Below the pieces are notes generated by a model that was given only the letters and a program-made list of their open reading frames with translations, searched no databases and was not told where the DNA came from. From positions 161,692-225,691 of the forward strand of contig NZ_JASLGE010000027.1 of NCBI RefSeq assembly GCF_030150285.1: a stretch of DNA of 64,000 nt, read 5' to 3'. This DNA comes from Pseudomonas sp. (GTDB taxonomy: Bacteria; Pseudomonadota; Gammaproteobacteria; Pseudomonadales; Pseudomonadaceae). The position numbers and the translations under genes were made by a program. Positions 9,701-16,975 of the stretch are shown piece after piece. The stretch's first letter is position 1, and each line of letters begins with the position of its first letter.

Positions 9701-9810
9701 AACGCATGGGCGAGCGGGTCTTTTCACCCCAGGCGGATGGCAGCGTGATCGAGGCTGAAATCGTGTCTTCGGTGTTCTTCGACCCCAAAGGCGACCGGCA
9801 AAATATTTGA
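6793..9810 (+). CDS. soxA: sarcosine oxidase alpha subunit
   Basis: 1005 residues, full family length. The N-terminal 100 residues resemble the ferredoxin-like Fer2_4 domain (YKGYEGDSLAAALLANGV, SRPRGIYAAG). A NAD/FAD-binding domain follows, with CDVLIVGAGPAGLAAALAAA. The C-terminal third is an aminomethyltransferase (GcvT-like) domain that, in this family, passes the methyl carbon to tetrahydrofolate (for example ISFTGELSYEVNI). The complex converts sarcosine plus oxygen and THF to glycine, hydrogen peroxide and methylene-THF. The start overlaps soxD. Confidence 0.96.
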   Translation: MSQSHRLPNGGRVNRSKVLTFTFNGQQYKGYEGDSLAAALLANGVDVIGRSFKYSRPRGIYAAGAEEPNAVLQIGATEATQIPNVRATQQALYQGLVATSTNGWPNVNNDVMGILGKVGGKLMPPGFYYKTFMYPQSFWMTYEKYIRKAAGLGRSPTQNDPDTYDYMNHHCDVLIVGAGPAGLAAALAAARSGARVIVADEQEEFGGSLLDSRENLDDKPAMEWVAKVVAELKALPNVLLLPRATVNGYHDHNFLTIHERLTDHLGDRAPIGHVRQRLHRVRAKRVVLATGACERPLVYGNNDVPGNMLAGAVSTYVRRYGVAPGKKLLLSTNNDHAYRVALDWLDAGQQVVAVADARHNPRGALVEAARAKGIRILTGSAVVEARGSKHVTGARVAAIDIKQHAVTSPGEWLDCDLVATSGGYSPVVHLASHLGGKPTWREDILGFVPGEAPQKRVCVGGINGVYPLGDSLADGFEGGVRAASEAGFKPVEGVLPKTAHYVEEPTLALFHVPHEKGTARAPKQFVDLQNDVTAAAIELATREGFESVEHVKRYTALGFGTDQGKLGNVNGLAIAARSLNVTIPQMGTTMFRPNYTPVTFGAIAGRHCGHIFEPVRYTALQAWHVKQGAEFEDVGQWKRPWYFPRNGEDLHAAVKRECKAVRDSVGILDASTLGKIDIQGPDAREFLNRVYTNAWTKLDVGKARYGLMCKEDGMVFDDGVTACLADNHFVMTTTTGGAARVLQWLELYQQTEWPELKVYFTSVTDHYATLTLSGPNSRKLLSEVTDIDLDRDAFPFMTWKEGLVAGVPARVFRISFTGELSYEVNIQADYAMGVLEKIVEAGKAYNLTPYGTETMHVLRAEKGFIIVGQDTDGSMTPDDLNMGWCVGRTKPFSWIGWRGMNREDCVRDQRKQLVGLKPVDPTKWLPEGAQLVFDAKQAIPMTMVGHVTSSYAHNSLGYSFAMGVVKGGLKRMGERVFSPQADGSVIEAEIVSSVFFDPKGDRQNI

Positions 9811-9819
9811 TGGTTACGC

Positions 9820-9884
9820 TGTAGGTGTGAGCGTGCTCGCGATCGTTTAAACATCAACAGATCGCGAGCAAGCTCGCTCCTACA
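9820..9884. repeat. REP pair inside the sox operon
   Basis: Two inverted REP units (TGTAGGTGTGAGCGTGCTCG and, facing it, GCGAGCAAGCTCGCTCCTAC) separated by a short spacer. The pair can fold into a long hairpin between soxA and soxG in the mRNA and could affect transcript stability or differential expression. Confidence 0.8.
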
Positions 9885-9923
9885 GGTTTGCGGCCCATCA
9901 CACTAATACGAACGGGTGAACCC

Positions 9924-10556
9924 ATGACCACAGCCAACGTTTACCAACAACGCCCCGATTCGGGCGCGAAAGCCGAATCATCGCTGCACCAGGCCAACCT
10001 GGCGGGGCTGGTCGGCAAAGGCCGAAAAAGCCCTGGCGTGACCGTGCGCGAGAAAAAACTGCTGGGCCATTTAACCCTGCGCGGTGACGCCAAGGACCCC
10101 GCCTTCACCGAAGGCGTGCACAAGGCGCTGGGCCTGGAATTGCCCGTGGCCTTGAGCCTGGTGGCCAAGGGCGATTCCTCGCTGCAATGGATGGGGCCAG
10201 ACGAATGGCTGCTGATCGTTCCTGGCGGCCAGGAGTATGCCGTGGAACAAGCCCTGCGGGCGGCATTGGCGGGGCTGCATATTGCCGTGGTGAATGTCAG
10301 TGGTGGCCAGCAATTGCTGGAGTTGAGCGGCCCCAAGGTGCGTGATGTGCTGATGAAGTCCACCAGCTACGACGTGCACCCCGATAACTTCCCGGTGGGT
10401 AAAGCGGTGGGCACGGTGTTCGCCAAATCCCAACTGGTTATCCGCCACACCGGCGAAGACACCTGGGAACTGCTGATTCGCCGCAGCTTCTCGGACTATT
10501 GGTGGCTATGGTTGCAGGATGCGGCGGCAGAATATGGGCTGAATGTTGAGGCCTAA
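9924..10556 (+). CDS. soxG: sarcosine oxidase gamma subunit
   Basis: 210 residues from the ATG at 9924 (MTTANVYQQRPDSGAKAESS). A longer frame from 9888 exists but runs into the REP-flanking sequence, and 210 residues is the length expected for Pseudomonas SoxG. The protein is related to the GcvT fold and completes the four-subunit sarcosine oxidase. The segments LQWMGPDEWLLIVPG and VVNVSGGQQLLELSGPKVRD are family-typical. It is separated from soxA by the REP pair, so its expression may be uncoupled from the larger subunits. Confidence 0.94.
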   Translation: MTTANVYQQRPDSGAKAESSLHQANLAGLVGKGRKSPGVTVREKKLLGHLTLRGDAKDPAFTEGVHKALGLELPVALSLVAKGDSSLQWMGPDEWLLIVPGGQEYAVEQALRAALAGLHIAVVNVSGGQQLLELSGPKVRDVLMKSTSYDVHPDNFPVGKAVGTVFAKSQLVIRHTGEDTWELLIRRSFSDYWWLWLQDAAAEYGLNVEA

Positions 10557-10568
10557 CGTCAACCCTGT

Positions 10569-10596
10569 GTAGGCGCGAGCACGCTCGCTCCTACAG
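10569..10596. repeat. single REP element
   Basis: A compact palindrome (TGTAGGCGCGAGC and its inverted partner GCTCGCTCCTACA) fills the 65-bp gap between soxG and purU. Confidence 0.75.
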
Positions 10597-10621
10597 GCGG
10601 TATATAACAAGGAATTTCACC

Positions 10622-11479
10622 ATGAGCCGCGCCCCTGACACCTGGATCCTCACCGCCGATTGCCCGAGCATGCTGGGCACGGTGGACGCGGTGACGCGCT
10701 ATCTGTTCGAGCACCGTTGCTATGTCACCGAACACCATTCGTTCGATGACCAGCGCTCCGGGCGCTTTTTTATTCGTGTCGAGTTCCGTCAATCCGAAGG
10801 TTTCGATGAGCGCCAGTTCCGCGAAGGCCTCGCTGAGCGTGGCCAGGCCTTTGGCATGACCTTCGAGCTGACGCCGCCGCACCATCGGCCCAAAGTGCTG
10901 ATCATGGTGTCCAAGGCCGACCACTGCCTCAATGATTTGCTGTATCGCCAGCGCATCGGCCAATTGGCCATGGATGTGGTGGCCGTGGTGTCCAACCACC
11001 CGGACCTGGAGCCGCTGGCGCAATGGCACGGCATCCCCTACCACTACTTCGCCCTGGACCCGGCCAATAAGGCCGCGCAAGAAGCCAAGGTGTGGCAGGT
11101 GATTGAAGACACCGGTGCCGAGTTGGTGATTCTCGCGCGCTACATGCAAGTGCTGTCGCCTGAACTGTGCCGCAAGCTCGACGGCAAGGCGATCAATATT
11201 CACCACTCGCTGTTGCCCGGTTTCAAGGGGGCCAAGCCCTATCACCAGGCCTACGAAAAGGGCGTGAAGTTGGTCGGTGCCACCGCGCACTACATCAATA
11301 ACGACCTGGACGAAGGCCCGATCATCGCCCAAGGCGTTGAGGTGGTGGACCACAGCCATTACCCCGAAGACTTGATTGCCAAGGGCCGCGACATCGAAGC
11401 CCAGACGTTGGCCCGTGGCGTGGGCTATCACATCGAGCGGCGCGTTTTCCTAAATGGAGGTCGTACGGTGGTGCTGTGA
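10622..11479 (+). CDS. purU: formyltetrahydrofolate deformylase
   Basis: 285 residues. It hydrolyses 10-formyl-THF to formate and THF. An N-terminal ACT-like regulatory domain (WILTADCPSMLGTVDAVTRY) precedes a formyltransferase-type catalytic domain with NIHHSLLPGFKGAKPYHQAY and DLDEGPIIAQ, where the Asn, His and Asp active-site residues of the family sit. Its place after soxG suggests it returns free THF when sarcosine breakdown loads the one-carbon pool. Confidence 0.95.
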   Translation: MSRAPDTWILTADCPSMLGTVDAVTRYLFEHRCYVTEHHSFDDQRSGRFFIRVEFRQSEGFDERQFREGLAERGQAFGMTFELTPPHHRPKVLIMVSKADHCLNDLLYRQRIGQLAMDVVAVVSNHPDLEPLAQWHGIPYHYFALDPANKAAQEAKVWQVIEDTGAELVILARYMQVLSPELCRKLDGKAINIHHSLLPGFKGAKPYHQAYEKGVKLVGATAHYINNDLDEGPIIAQGVEVVDHSHYPEDLIAKGRDIEAQTLARGVGYHIERRVFLNGGRTVVL

Positions 11480-11484
11480 GCGCA

Positions 11485-11538
11485 GCGGCAAGCTCTAAGC
11501 TGCAAGCAGTAAGTTCTAAGCGGCAAGCGGCAAGTAAA
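11485..11538. repeat. short degenerate GCAAGC/CTAAGC repeats
   Basis: Between purU and fdhA a few imperfect copies of a 7-8 bp unit (GCGGCAAGC, GCTGCAAGC, TCTAAGC) follow one another. Similar simple repeats occur in intergenic regions of pseudomonads; no function is assigned. Confidence 0.5.
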
Positions 11539-11603
11539 AGCAGATCGGCTTGAGGCTTCAAGCTTGTCGCTGCCCCACTCCAACAACAAGAAAGGTGAAT
11601 ACG

Positions 11604-12803
11604 ATGGCTGACAATCGCGGTGTGGTGTACCTGGGCAATGGCCAGGTTGAAGTGCAGAGCATTCCTTTCCCGAAAATGCAAAACCCCCAGGGCAAGCCGA
11701 TTCATCACGGCGTGATTCTGCGGGTGGTGTCGACCAACATCTGCGGTTCCGACCAGCACATGGTGCGCGGTCGTACCACGGCGCAAACCGGGCTGGTGCT
11801 GGGCCACGAAATCACCGGCGAGGTGATTGAGGCCGGGCGCGATGTGGAACACCTGAAAGTCGGTGATCTGGTATCCGTGCCGTTCAACGTGGCGTGCGGG
11901 CGTTGCCGCAGCTGTAAGGAACAAAACACCGGCGTGTGCCTGACCGTCAACCCGGCCCGTCCCGGCGGCGCGTATGGCTATGTGGACATGGGCGACTGGA
12001 TTGGCGGCCAGGCAGAATATGTGTTGGTGCCGTATGCCGATTTCAACCTGCTCAAACTGCCAAACCGTGACGCGGCCATGGAGAAAATCCGCGACCTGAC
12101 CTGCCTCTCCGACATCCTGCCGACCGGTTATCACGGCGCTGTGACGGCTGGCGTTGGCCCCGGCAGTTCGGTGTACATCGCCGGCGCGGGCCCGGTGGGC
12201 CTGGCGGCTGCCGCGTCAGCGCGTTTGTTGGGTGCCGCGGTGGTGATTGTCGGTGACGTGAACCCGGTTCGCTTGGCCCATGCCAAGGCCCAAGGGTTTG
12301 AAATTGCCGACCTGTCCAAAGACACGCCCCTGCACGAACAAATTGCTGAACTGCTGGGCGAGCCCGAGGTGGATTGCGCGGTCGATGCGGTAGGCTTCGA
12401 AGCCCGTGGCCACGGCCATGACGGCGTCAAGCACGAAGCGCCGGCGACGGTGCTCAACTCGCTGATGGGCGTGGTGCGCGTGGCCGGCAAAATCGGTATT
12501 CCGGGCCTGTACGTGACCGAAGACCCGGGTGCAGTGGACGCTGCTGCGAAACAGGGCAGCCTGAGCATTCGCTTTGGCTTGGGTTGGGCCAAGTCCCACA
12601 GCTTCCACACCGGCCAGACGCCGGTGATGAAGTACAACCGCCAATTGATGCAAGCGATCATGTGGGACCGCATCAAAATCGCCGACATCGTGGGGGTTGA
12701 AGTCATCAGCCTGGATGACGCCCCGCGCGGTTACGGTGAATTCGATGCCGGTGTGCCGAAGAAATTCGTGATCGACCCGCACCGCCTGTTCAGCAAGGCC
12801 TGA
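11604..12803 (+). CDS. fdhA: glutathione-independent formaldehyde dehydrogenase
   Basis: 399 residues from the ATG at 11604, which has AAGGTGA about 6 bp upstream. It belongs to the zinc-dependent alcohol dehydrogenase superfamily and oxidises formaldehyde to formate with NAD, without glutathione. Visible zinc ligands: Cys47 (NICGSDQH), His68-Glu69 (GHEITGEV) for the catalytic zinc, and Cys98, 101, 104 and 112 for the structural zinc. The nucleotide fold follows (VYIAGAGPVGLAAAASARL). It detoxifies formaldehyde arising from sarcosine demethylation when THF is limiting, which explains the operon position. Confidence 0.95.
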   Translation: MADNRGVVYLGNGQVEVQSIPFPKMQNPQGKPIHHGVILRVVSTNICGSDQHMVRGRTTAQTGLVLGHEITGEVIEAGRDVEHLKVGDLVSVPFNVACGRCRSCKEQNTGVCLTVNPARPGGAYGYVDMGDWIGGQAEYVLVPYADFNLLKLPNRDAAMEKIRDLTCLSDILPTGYHGAVTAGVGPGSSVYIAGAGPVGLAAAASARLLGAAVVIVGDVNPVRLAHAKAQGFEIADLSKDTPLHEQIAELLGEPEVDCAVDAVGFEARGHGHDGVKHEAPATVLNSLMGVVRVAGKIGIPGLYVTEDPGAVDAAAKQGSLSIRFGLGWAKSHSFHTGQTPVMKYNRQLMQAIMWDRIKIADIVGVEVISLDDAPRGYGEFDAGVPKKFVIDPHRLFSKA

Positions 12804-13008
12804 CACGCAACGTTTCAGGACAGACGCAGGGCCTGTGGTGCACAGGCTTCTGCGTCGCCCGCATGGGCTCCCCCTCTCAATTCCATTAAGCTGCCCAGCG
12901 GTATGATCCGATAGTGGCATTTGGGAACATCTGCCTGGAATATCGGTCAAATCCACAGTTTTGCTGCTCCGTTGGCGAGCAGTTTTTTGGTTTTCAGAGG
13001 TTGATAGC

Positions 13009-13566
13009 ATGAAGAAGTTAAGCGGCGTGGCACTGGCAACATTGATGACCGTGGCCGCCAGCCCGGTGTTTGCAGGGTTCAGCCTGAGCGACGTGGCTAA
13101 CGTGGCGGCGCAAGTGCAGGGTGGCAATGGCAATGGCGCGACCACCGACAAGTCCATGCAAGCGGTGCAAATGCTGAGCAAGGTCAACGAGCTGGGCGTC
13201 AAACCTGAACAGGCCGCTGGCGGCGTGGGGGCGATGTTGAGCCTGGCGAAAAACCAGCTTACCTCCAGCGACTACTCCGAACTCACCCAGCAAGTGCCGG
13301 GCATCAACAAACTGGCCGGTGCCGGTGCGCTGGGCCAACTGAGCCAGTTGGGCGGCTTGCTGGGCAAGTCCAGCGGCGTTTCTGAAACCGCCACCAGCGC
13401 AGTCAGCAACGTGGCCAACACCAGCCAGTTGAACGCCGCGTTCACCGCCCTGGGCATGCAGGACGGCATGATTGCCCAGTTCGCGCCGCTGCTGCTGGAC
13501 TACTTCAAGGACCAGAACGTCAGCACGTCGCTGCTGAGCAAACTGAGCAGCGCCTGGGGCGTTTAA
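13009..13566 (+). CDS. DUF2780 family secreted/periplasmic protein
   Basis: 185 residues starting at the ATG at 13009 (MKKLSGVALATLMTVAAS, then PVFAG), a clear Sec signal peptide with likely cleavage after VFA. The mature part is small, alanine/glycine/serine-rich and matches DUF2780 by its pattern (SKVNELGVKPEQAAGGVGAM, LGMQDGMIAQFAPLLLDYF). Function unknown. It stands alone, with about 200 bp upstream holding a hairpin (GACGCAG/CTGCGTC, about 12825-12858) after fdhA. Confidence 0.85.
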   Translation: MKKLSGVALATLMTVAASPVFAGFSLSDVANVAAQVQGGNGNGATTDKSMQAVQMLSKVNELGVKPEQAAGGVGAMLSLAKNQLTSSDYSELTQQVPGINKLAGAGALGQLSQLGGLLGKSSGVSETATSAVSNVANTSQLNAAFTALGMQDGMIAQFAPLLLDYFKDQNVSTSLLSKLSSAWGV

Positions 13567-13569
13567 AGG

Positions 13570-14457
13570 TTAACCGCGCTCGGCACGCAAGGTGCTGATG
13601 CGCTGATCTTTCGTGATCCAGAGCTGGTTGATCCAGCTCTGGACATGTTCACGGAACACCGGGTCGTTTTCGTAATCGCCCTGCCACAACGCCGGATTCA
13701 GTTCGCGGGTCTGTATATCGACAATCACCTTGGGCACTTGCCCGCTGATCAACTGCCAGAACCCCGGAAGGGTGGCCTGCGGGTACACCACCGTGACGTC
13801 CAGCACGGCATCCAGTTGTTCGCCCATCGCCGCCAATACAAACGCCACGCCGCCTGCTTTGGGCTTGAGCAAATCAGTGTAGGGCGAGCGCTGCTGGGCA
13901 TGCTTGGCCGGTGTGAAGCGTGTGCCTTCAAGGTAATTGACCACGGTGACGGGCTGGCGCTTGAACAGTTCGCAGGCGGCCCGGGTGATTTTCAGGTCTT
14001 CGCCCTTGAGGTGCGGGTGCTTGGCCAGAAAGGCTTTGGAGTAGCGTTTCATAAAGGGGTAATCGAGCGCCCACCAGGCCAGGCCCAGAAAGGGCACCCA
14101 AATCAGCTCTTTCTTCAGGAAGAATTTGAAAAACGGTGTTCGCCGGTTCAACCCCTGCATCAGCGCCGGAATATCGACCCACGACTGATGGTTGCTGATC
14201 ACCAGGTACGACGTAGTGCGGCTCAGGCCTTCGGCCCCGCGAATATCCCATTGCGTGGGCAGGCACAGCGCAAAAATACGTTTGTCGATCTCGGACCAGG
14301 TTTCAGCGATCCACCTCACGGCGGCCGAACTCACATCGCGCAAACGCCCCGGTGACAGTAATTTGAGCACGGCGAACAGCATCAGCGGGCCAAACAGGAC
14401 CAGGGTGTTACACAGCAACAGGACGGTAACCAAACAGCCGGTGAGCAGGCGGCGCAT
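13570..14457 (-). CDS. membrane acyltransferase (PlsC superfamily, YihG-like)
   Basis: 295 residues from the ATG at 14457; AAGAG lies about 9 bp ahead, which favours it over a TTG two codons upstream. One N-terminal membrane segment (LLTGCLVTVLLLCNTLVLFG) is followed by the acyltransferase motif ISNHQSWVDIP (HX4D) and a second block VVNYLEGTRFTP. The family transfers acyl chains to lysophospholipids. The overall layout is closest to YihG/YihG-like acyltransferases. It converges with the DUF2780 gene, 3 bp apart. Confidence 0.85.
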   Translation of the reverse strand: MRRLLTGCLVTVLLLCNTLVLFGPLMLFAVLKLLSPGRLRDVSSAAVRWIAETWSEIDKRIFALCLPTQWDIRGAEGLSRTTSYLVISNHQSWVDIPALMQGLNRRTPFFKFFLKKELIWVPFLGLAWWALDYPFMKRYSKAFLAKHPHLKGEDLKITRAACELFKRQPVTVVNYLEGTRFTPAKHAQQRSPYTDLLKPKAGGVAFVLAAMGEQLDAVLDVTVVYPQATLPGFWQLISGQVPKVIVDIQTRELNPALWQGDYENDPVFREHVQSWINQLWITKDQRISTLRAERG

Positions 14458-14627
14458 AAGCAACTCTTGAACGGTAAAGGGCTGGCTATGATAAGCAGAG
14501 CGCCGTGTAACGCCAAATATGCGGCCATGACGCGGGTTTCACATGCGCTGTGTCAGGCTGCGCTCACGCTTAATGAACCCCACGCGATTACCGAGTCTAA
14601 CGCTCACTCTTTAAGGAAATTTTCGCC

Positions 14628-15128
14628 ATGAAGTCTGTTCTCGCCTTGTTAGCCGTATTGGCGCTGCCCGTGATGGCCGCCGAGCCGACCCTGTACGGGC
14701 GTTACGAGTACATCAAGTTGCCGGAAATCGGTGAAACGCTCAAAGCCAAGATGGACACGGGGGCTTTGACGGCCTCGTTGTCGGCCAAAAACATCGAGAC
14801 CTTCACCCGTGATGGCGATGAGTGGGTGCGTTTCCAGCTTGCCACGCCGGACGCGAGCAGCAAGGTGTACGAACACAAAGTGTCGCGCATCAGCAAAATC
14901 AAAAGCCGCGCCGATGAAGACGATGAAAAGGACGCGCCTGAAAGCGCCCGCCGCCCGGTGGTCGACCTGGAAATGTGCCTGGGGGGGATCAAACGCACGG
15001 TAGAGGTCAACCTCACCGACCGCAGCAGCTTCAACTACCCGCTGCTGATCGGTGCCACGGCTTTGCGCGAGTTCGGCGCGGCGGTGAACCCGGCACGTCG
15101 CTACACGGCAGACAAGCCGGGCTGCTGA
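14628..15128 (+). CDS. periplasmic retropepsin-like aspartic peptidase (DUF785/'ATP-dependent zinc protease' family)
   Basis: 166 residues. The first 17 (MKSVLALLAVLALPVMA) form a signal peptide. The sequence LKAKMDTGALTASLSA carries the D-T-G motif of the retropepsin-like family, and FNYPLLIGATALREFG matches the second conserved block. Many databases call this family ATP-dependent zinc protease, although the motif is that of aspartic peptidases. An acidic insertion (RADEDDEKDAPESARR, about residues 93-108) interrupts the fold. Substrate unknown. Confidence 0.82.
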   Translation: MKSVLALLAVLALPVMAAEPTLYGRYEYIKLPEIGETLKAKMDTGALTASLSAKNIETFTRDGDEWVRFQLATPDASSKVYEHKVSRISKIKSRADEDDEKDAPESARRPVVDLEMCLGGIKRTVEVNLTDRSSFNYPLLIGATALREFGAAVNPARRYTADKPGC

Positions 15129-15129
15129 C

Positions 15130-15614
15130 CCTCTGCGCGCTGTCGTGCAGCAATCCTGTCCATTGCTGCGGGCACGGCCATTGAAGGTTCCGGCCTTACG
15201 CCGTGCCACTCGGTGCCTCGGCATGCCCTGTAGGAGCGAGCTTGCTCGCGATCTTTTGATCTTTAAAAGCTCAATGACGCCGCGCTGTCGCGCAGCAATC
15301 CTATCCATTGCTGCGGTCACGGCCACTGAAGGTTGCGGCGTCCTGCCGGGTTACCCACTGCGCAAAACCGGTGTGAGGCCAGCGTGGTTTAAGGGGGCCC
15401 TTGGATCAAAAGCCAGATCAAAAGATCACGAGCAAGCTCGTTCCTACAGGTCTTGCTTCGTGGTCCCGCTGCGTAAAACCGGCGCGAGACCCGCGTGGCT
15501 CAAGGGGGTAGCCTCTCACGCGTAGGAGCAGCCGGTCGACGCTCGATTGCTCGCGATCTTTTGATTGTTTTAAAAGATCGCGAGCAGTTGGCTCCGACCG
15601 TCGCCAGGGTCGTT
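15130..15614. repeat. dense intergenic repeat cluster (REP units plus two other repeat families)
   Basis: 485 bp with no gene. REP units lie at 15229-15253, 15424-15448 and 15522-15598. A second repeat, with GCTGTCGTGCAGCAATCC near 15140 and GCTGTCGCGCAGCAATCC near 15283, is each time followed by a CCATTGCTGCGG block. A third pair has AAAACCGG followed by GCGTGG and AAGGGGG near 15362 and 15474. The order is interleaved, as if a composite unit had been duplicated. Confidence 0.75.
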
Positions 15615-15791
15615 TTAGCGGCGTAGCAGCCCGCGCAGGCTGAGCCACACGGGTATGCCCAGGCCCACCCAGCTCAGGCTGTCCCAGGCTCCATCGCCCA
15701 GTAACGCGGCGAACAACCCCGCCGCGCTGAGCAGCCCGATGGCCAGCGGCAGGGTGAATACTTTCCAGAAACTCGACTGTCGCGGCTTCAT
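15615..15791 (-). CDS. small membrane protein after PepSY gene
   Basis: 58 residues (MKPRQSSFWKVFTLPLAIGL onward), with two hydrophobic stretches and a basic C-terminus (LSLRGLLRR). Its ATG overlaps the stop of the PepSY gene (15788-15791). The longer frame upstream is a shadow inside that gene. Small proteins of this type commonly follow PepSY-TM proteins in siderophore loci, for example the fox locus of P. aeruginosa; function unknown. Confidence 0.7.
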   Translation of the reverse strand: MKPRQSSFWKVFTLPLAIGLLSAAGLFAALLGDGAWDSLSWVGLGIPVWLSLRGLLRR

Positions 15792-16900
15792 TGTGCGCGC
15801 TCCCGGGCCGTGCGTCGGCGTACCCACCACAGGTACAGGCCGCTGCCGAGTACCACGAGGGTCAGCACGTCCAGCGCCGCCCACAGTATTTTCATCGGCA
15901 TGCCGCCATAGTCGCCAAAGTGCAGCGGCTGCGACATGCCCATCGCGTCCATGTACCAGGGGCGCGACCCCACGGCCGTGACGTCGAGGGTGCTGGCGTC
16001 AATCAGTACGGGCGTGAGCAGGTGCGAGGTCAGGTGAGTGCCGCCTTTCATAAACACGGCGTAATGGTGTTCACTGGAAAACCGTGTGCCGGGGAACGCG
16101 ATAAAGTCGGGCTGCATGCCCGGCGCGGCCTTGGCGGCGATCAACAGCAAGTCACTGGCCGGAGCCAGTCGGGTCAGGGGCGGCGCGTCACGGTAGGGCT
16201 CGATCATGGCCCCGAGGGTTTCGGTGCGCCATGCCGCGATGATCAGGTCGGCACAGGCGCTGATAACCCCTGTGACCCCCACCACCAGCGCCCACGTTAA
16301 CGTGACCACCCCGATCAGGTTGTGCAGATCGAGCCAGCGCACGCGGGTGGCCTTGTCGGTGCGCACGGTTGCGAACCTGTGGCGGCGCATAAACGGCAGG
16401 TACAGCACCGTGCCGGAGATGATCGCCAGCACAAACAGCAACCCCATAAAGGCCAGCAGCAACTTGCCAGGCAACCCGGCGAACATGTCCACGTGCAGGC
16501 GTAGCAGCACCATCATCACCCCGCCATTGGCGGACGGCATTTCAATGGCTTCGCCGGTGCGCGCATCGAGCATAAAGGTGTGGGAAGAATTGGGCTCCGT
16601 GCCGGCGGTCGCCGCCATGATCGCGACCACGGCATTGGGCTCATCGTCTTCCCAGCCAAAGTACTGCATGACCTCGCCCGGGCGATGCGCCTCGGCGGCC
16701 TGAACCAGTTGTTGAAGGTCCAGGGTCGGCGTATTGGCAGGCATCGTCTTGACCTGGGGGGCATCCCCCAGCAAGTGATCGATCTCATGGTGAAAGATCA
16801 GCGGCAGCCCGGTCAGCGCCAACATCAGTAAAAAGGCCGTGCAAATCAGGCTGGTCCACGTATGGATCAAGGACCAGGCCCGTATGGTTTTGCTTTTCAT
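15788..16900 (-). CDS. PepSY-associated inner-membrane protein (FoxB-like)
   Basis: About 370 residues with four membrane segments: an N-terminal one (WTSLICTAFLLMLALTGLPL), two central ones and a C-terminal one (VLTLVVLGSGLYLWWV), plus a large periplasmic part. Such proteins have histidines suited to haem and are proposed siderophore-iron reductases or transporters; FoxB of P. aeruginosa is the characterised relative by context. I chose the ATG at 16900 because GTGGGA precedes it at proper distance; an ATG two codons upstream is possible. It lies downstream of the receptor gene, with a REP element in the gap. Confidence 0.85.
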   Translation of the reverse strand: MKSKTIRAWSLIHTWTSLICTAFLLMLALTGLPLIFHHEIDHLLGDAPQVKTMPANTPTLDLQQLVQAAEAHRPGEVMQYFGWEDDEPNAVVAIMAATAGTEPNSSHTFMLDARTGEAIEMPSANGGVMMVLLRLHVDMFAGLPGKLLLAFMGLLFVLAIISGTVLYLPFMRRHRFATVRTDKATRVRWLDLHNLIGVVTLTWALVVGVTGVISACADLIIAAWRTETLGAMIEPYRDAPPLTRLAPASDLLLIAAKAAPGMQPDFIAFPGTRFSSEHHYAVFMKGGTHLTSHLLTPVLIDASTLDVTAVGSRPWYMDAMGMSQPLHFGDYGGMPMKILWAALDVLTLVVLGSGLYLWWVRRRTARERAQ

Positions 16901-16930
16901 GAACATCCCACATCAAAACGCTGTTCATCG

Positions 16931-16956
16931 GTAGACGCGAGCAAGCTCGCGCCTAC
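16931..16956. repeat. single REP element
   Basis: Palindrome GTAGACGCGAGCAAGCTCGC followed by GCCTAC, between the receptor gene and the PepSY gene. Confidence 0.7.
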
Positions 16957-16975
16957 GGCGGTGGTATTTAGCGAT

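Noticed and set aside
10559..11431. 290-codon minus-strand frame across purU
   Set aside because: Antisense shadow of purU, without domains or a plausible start site.
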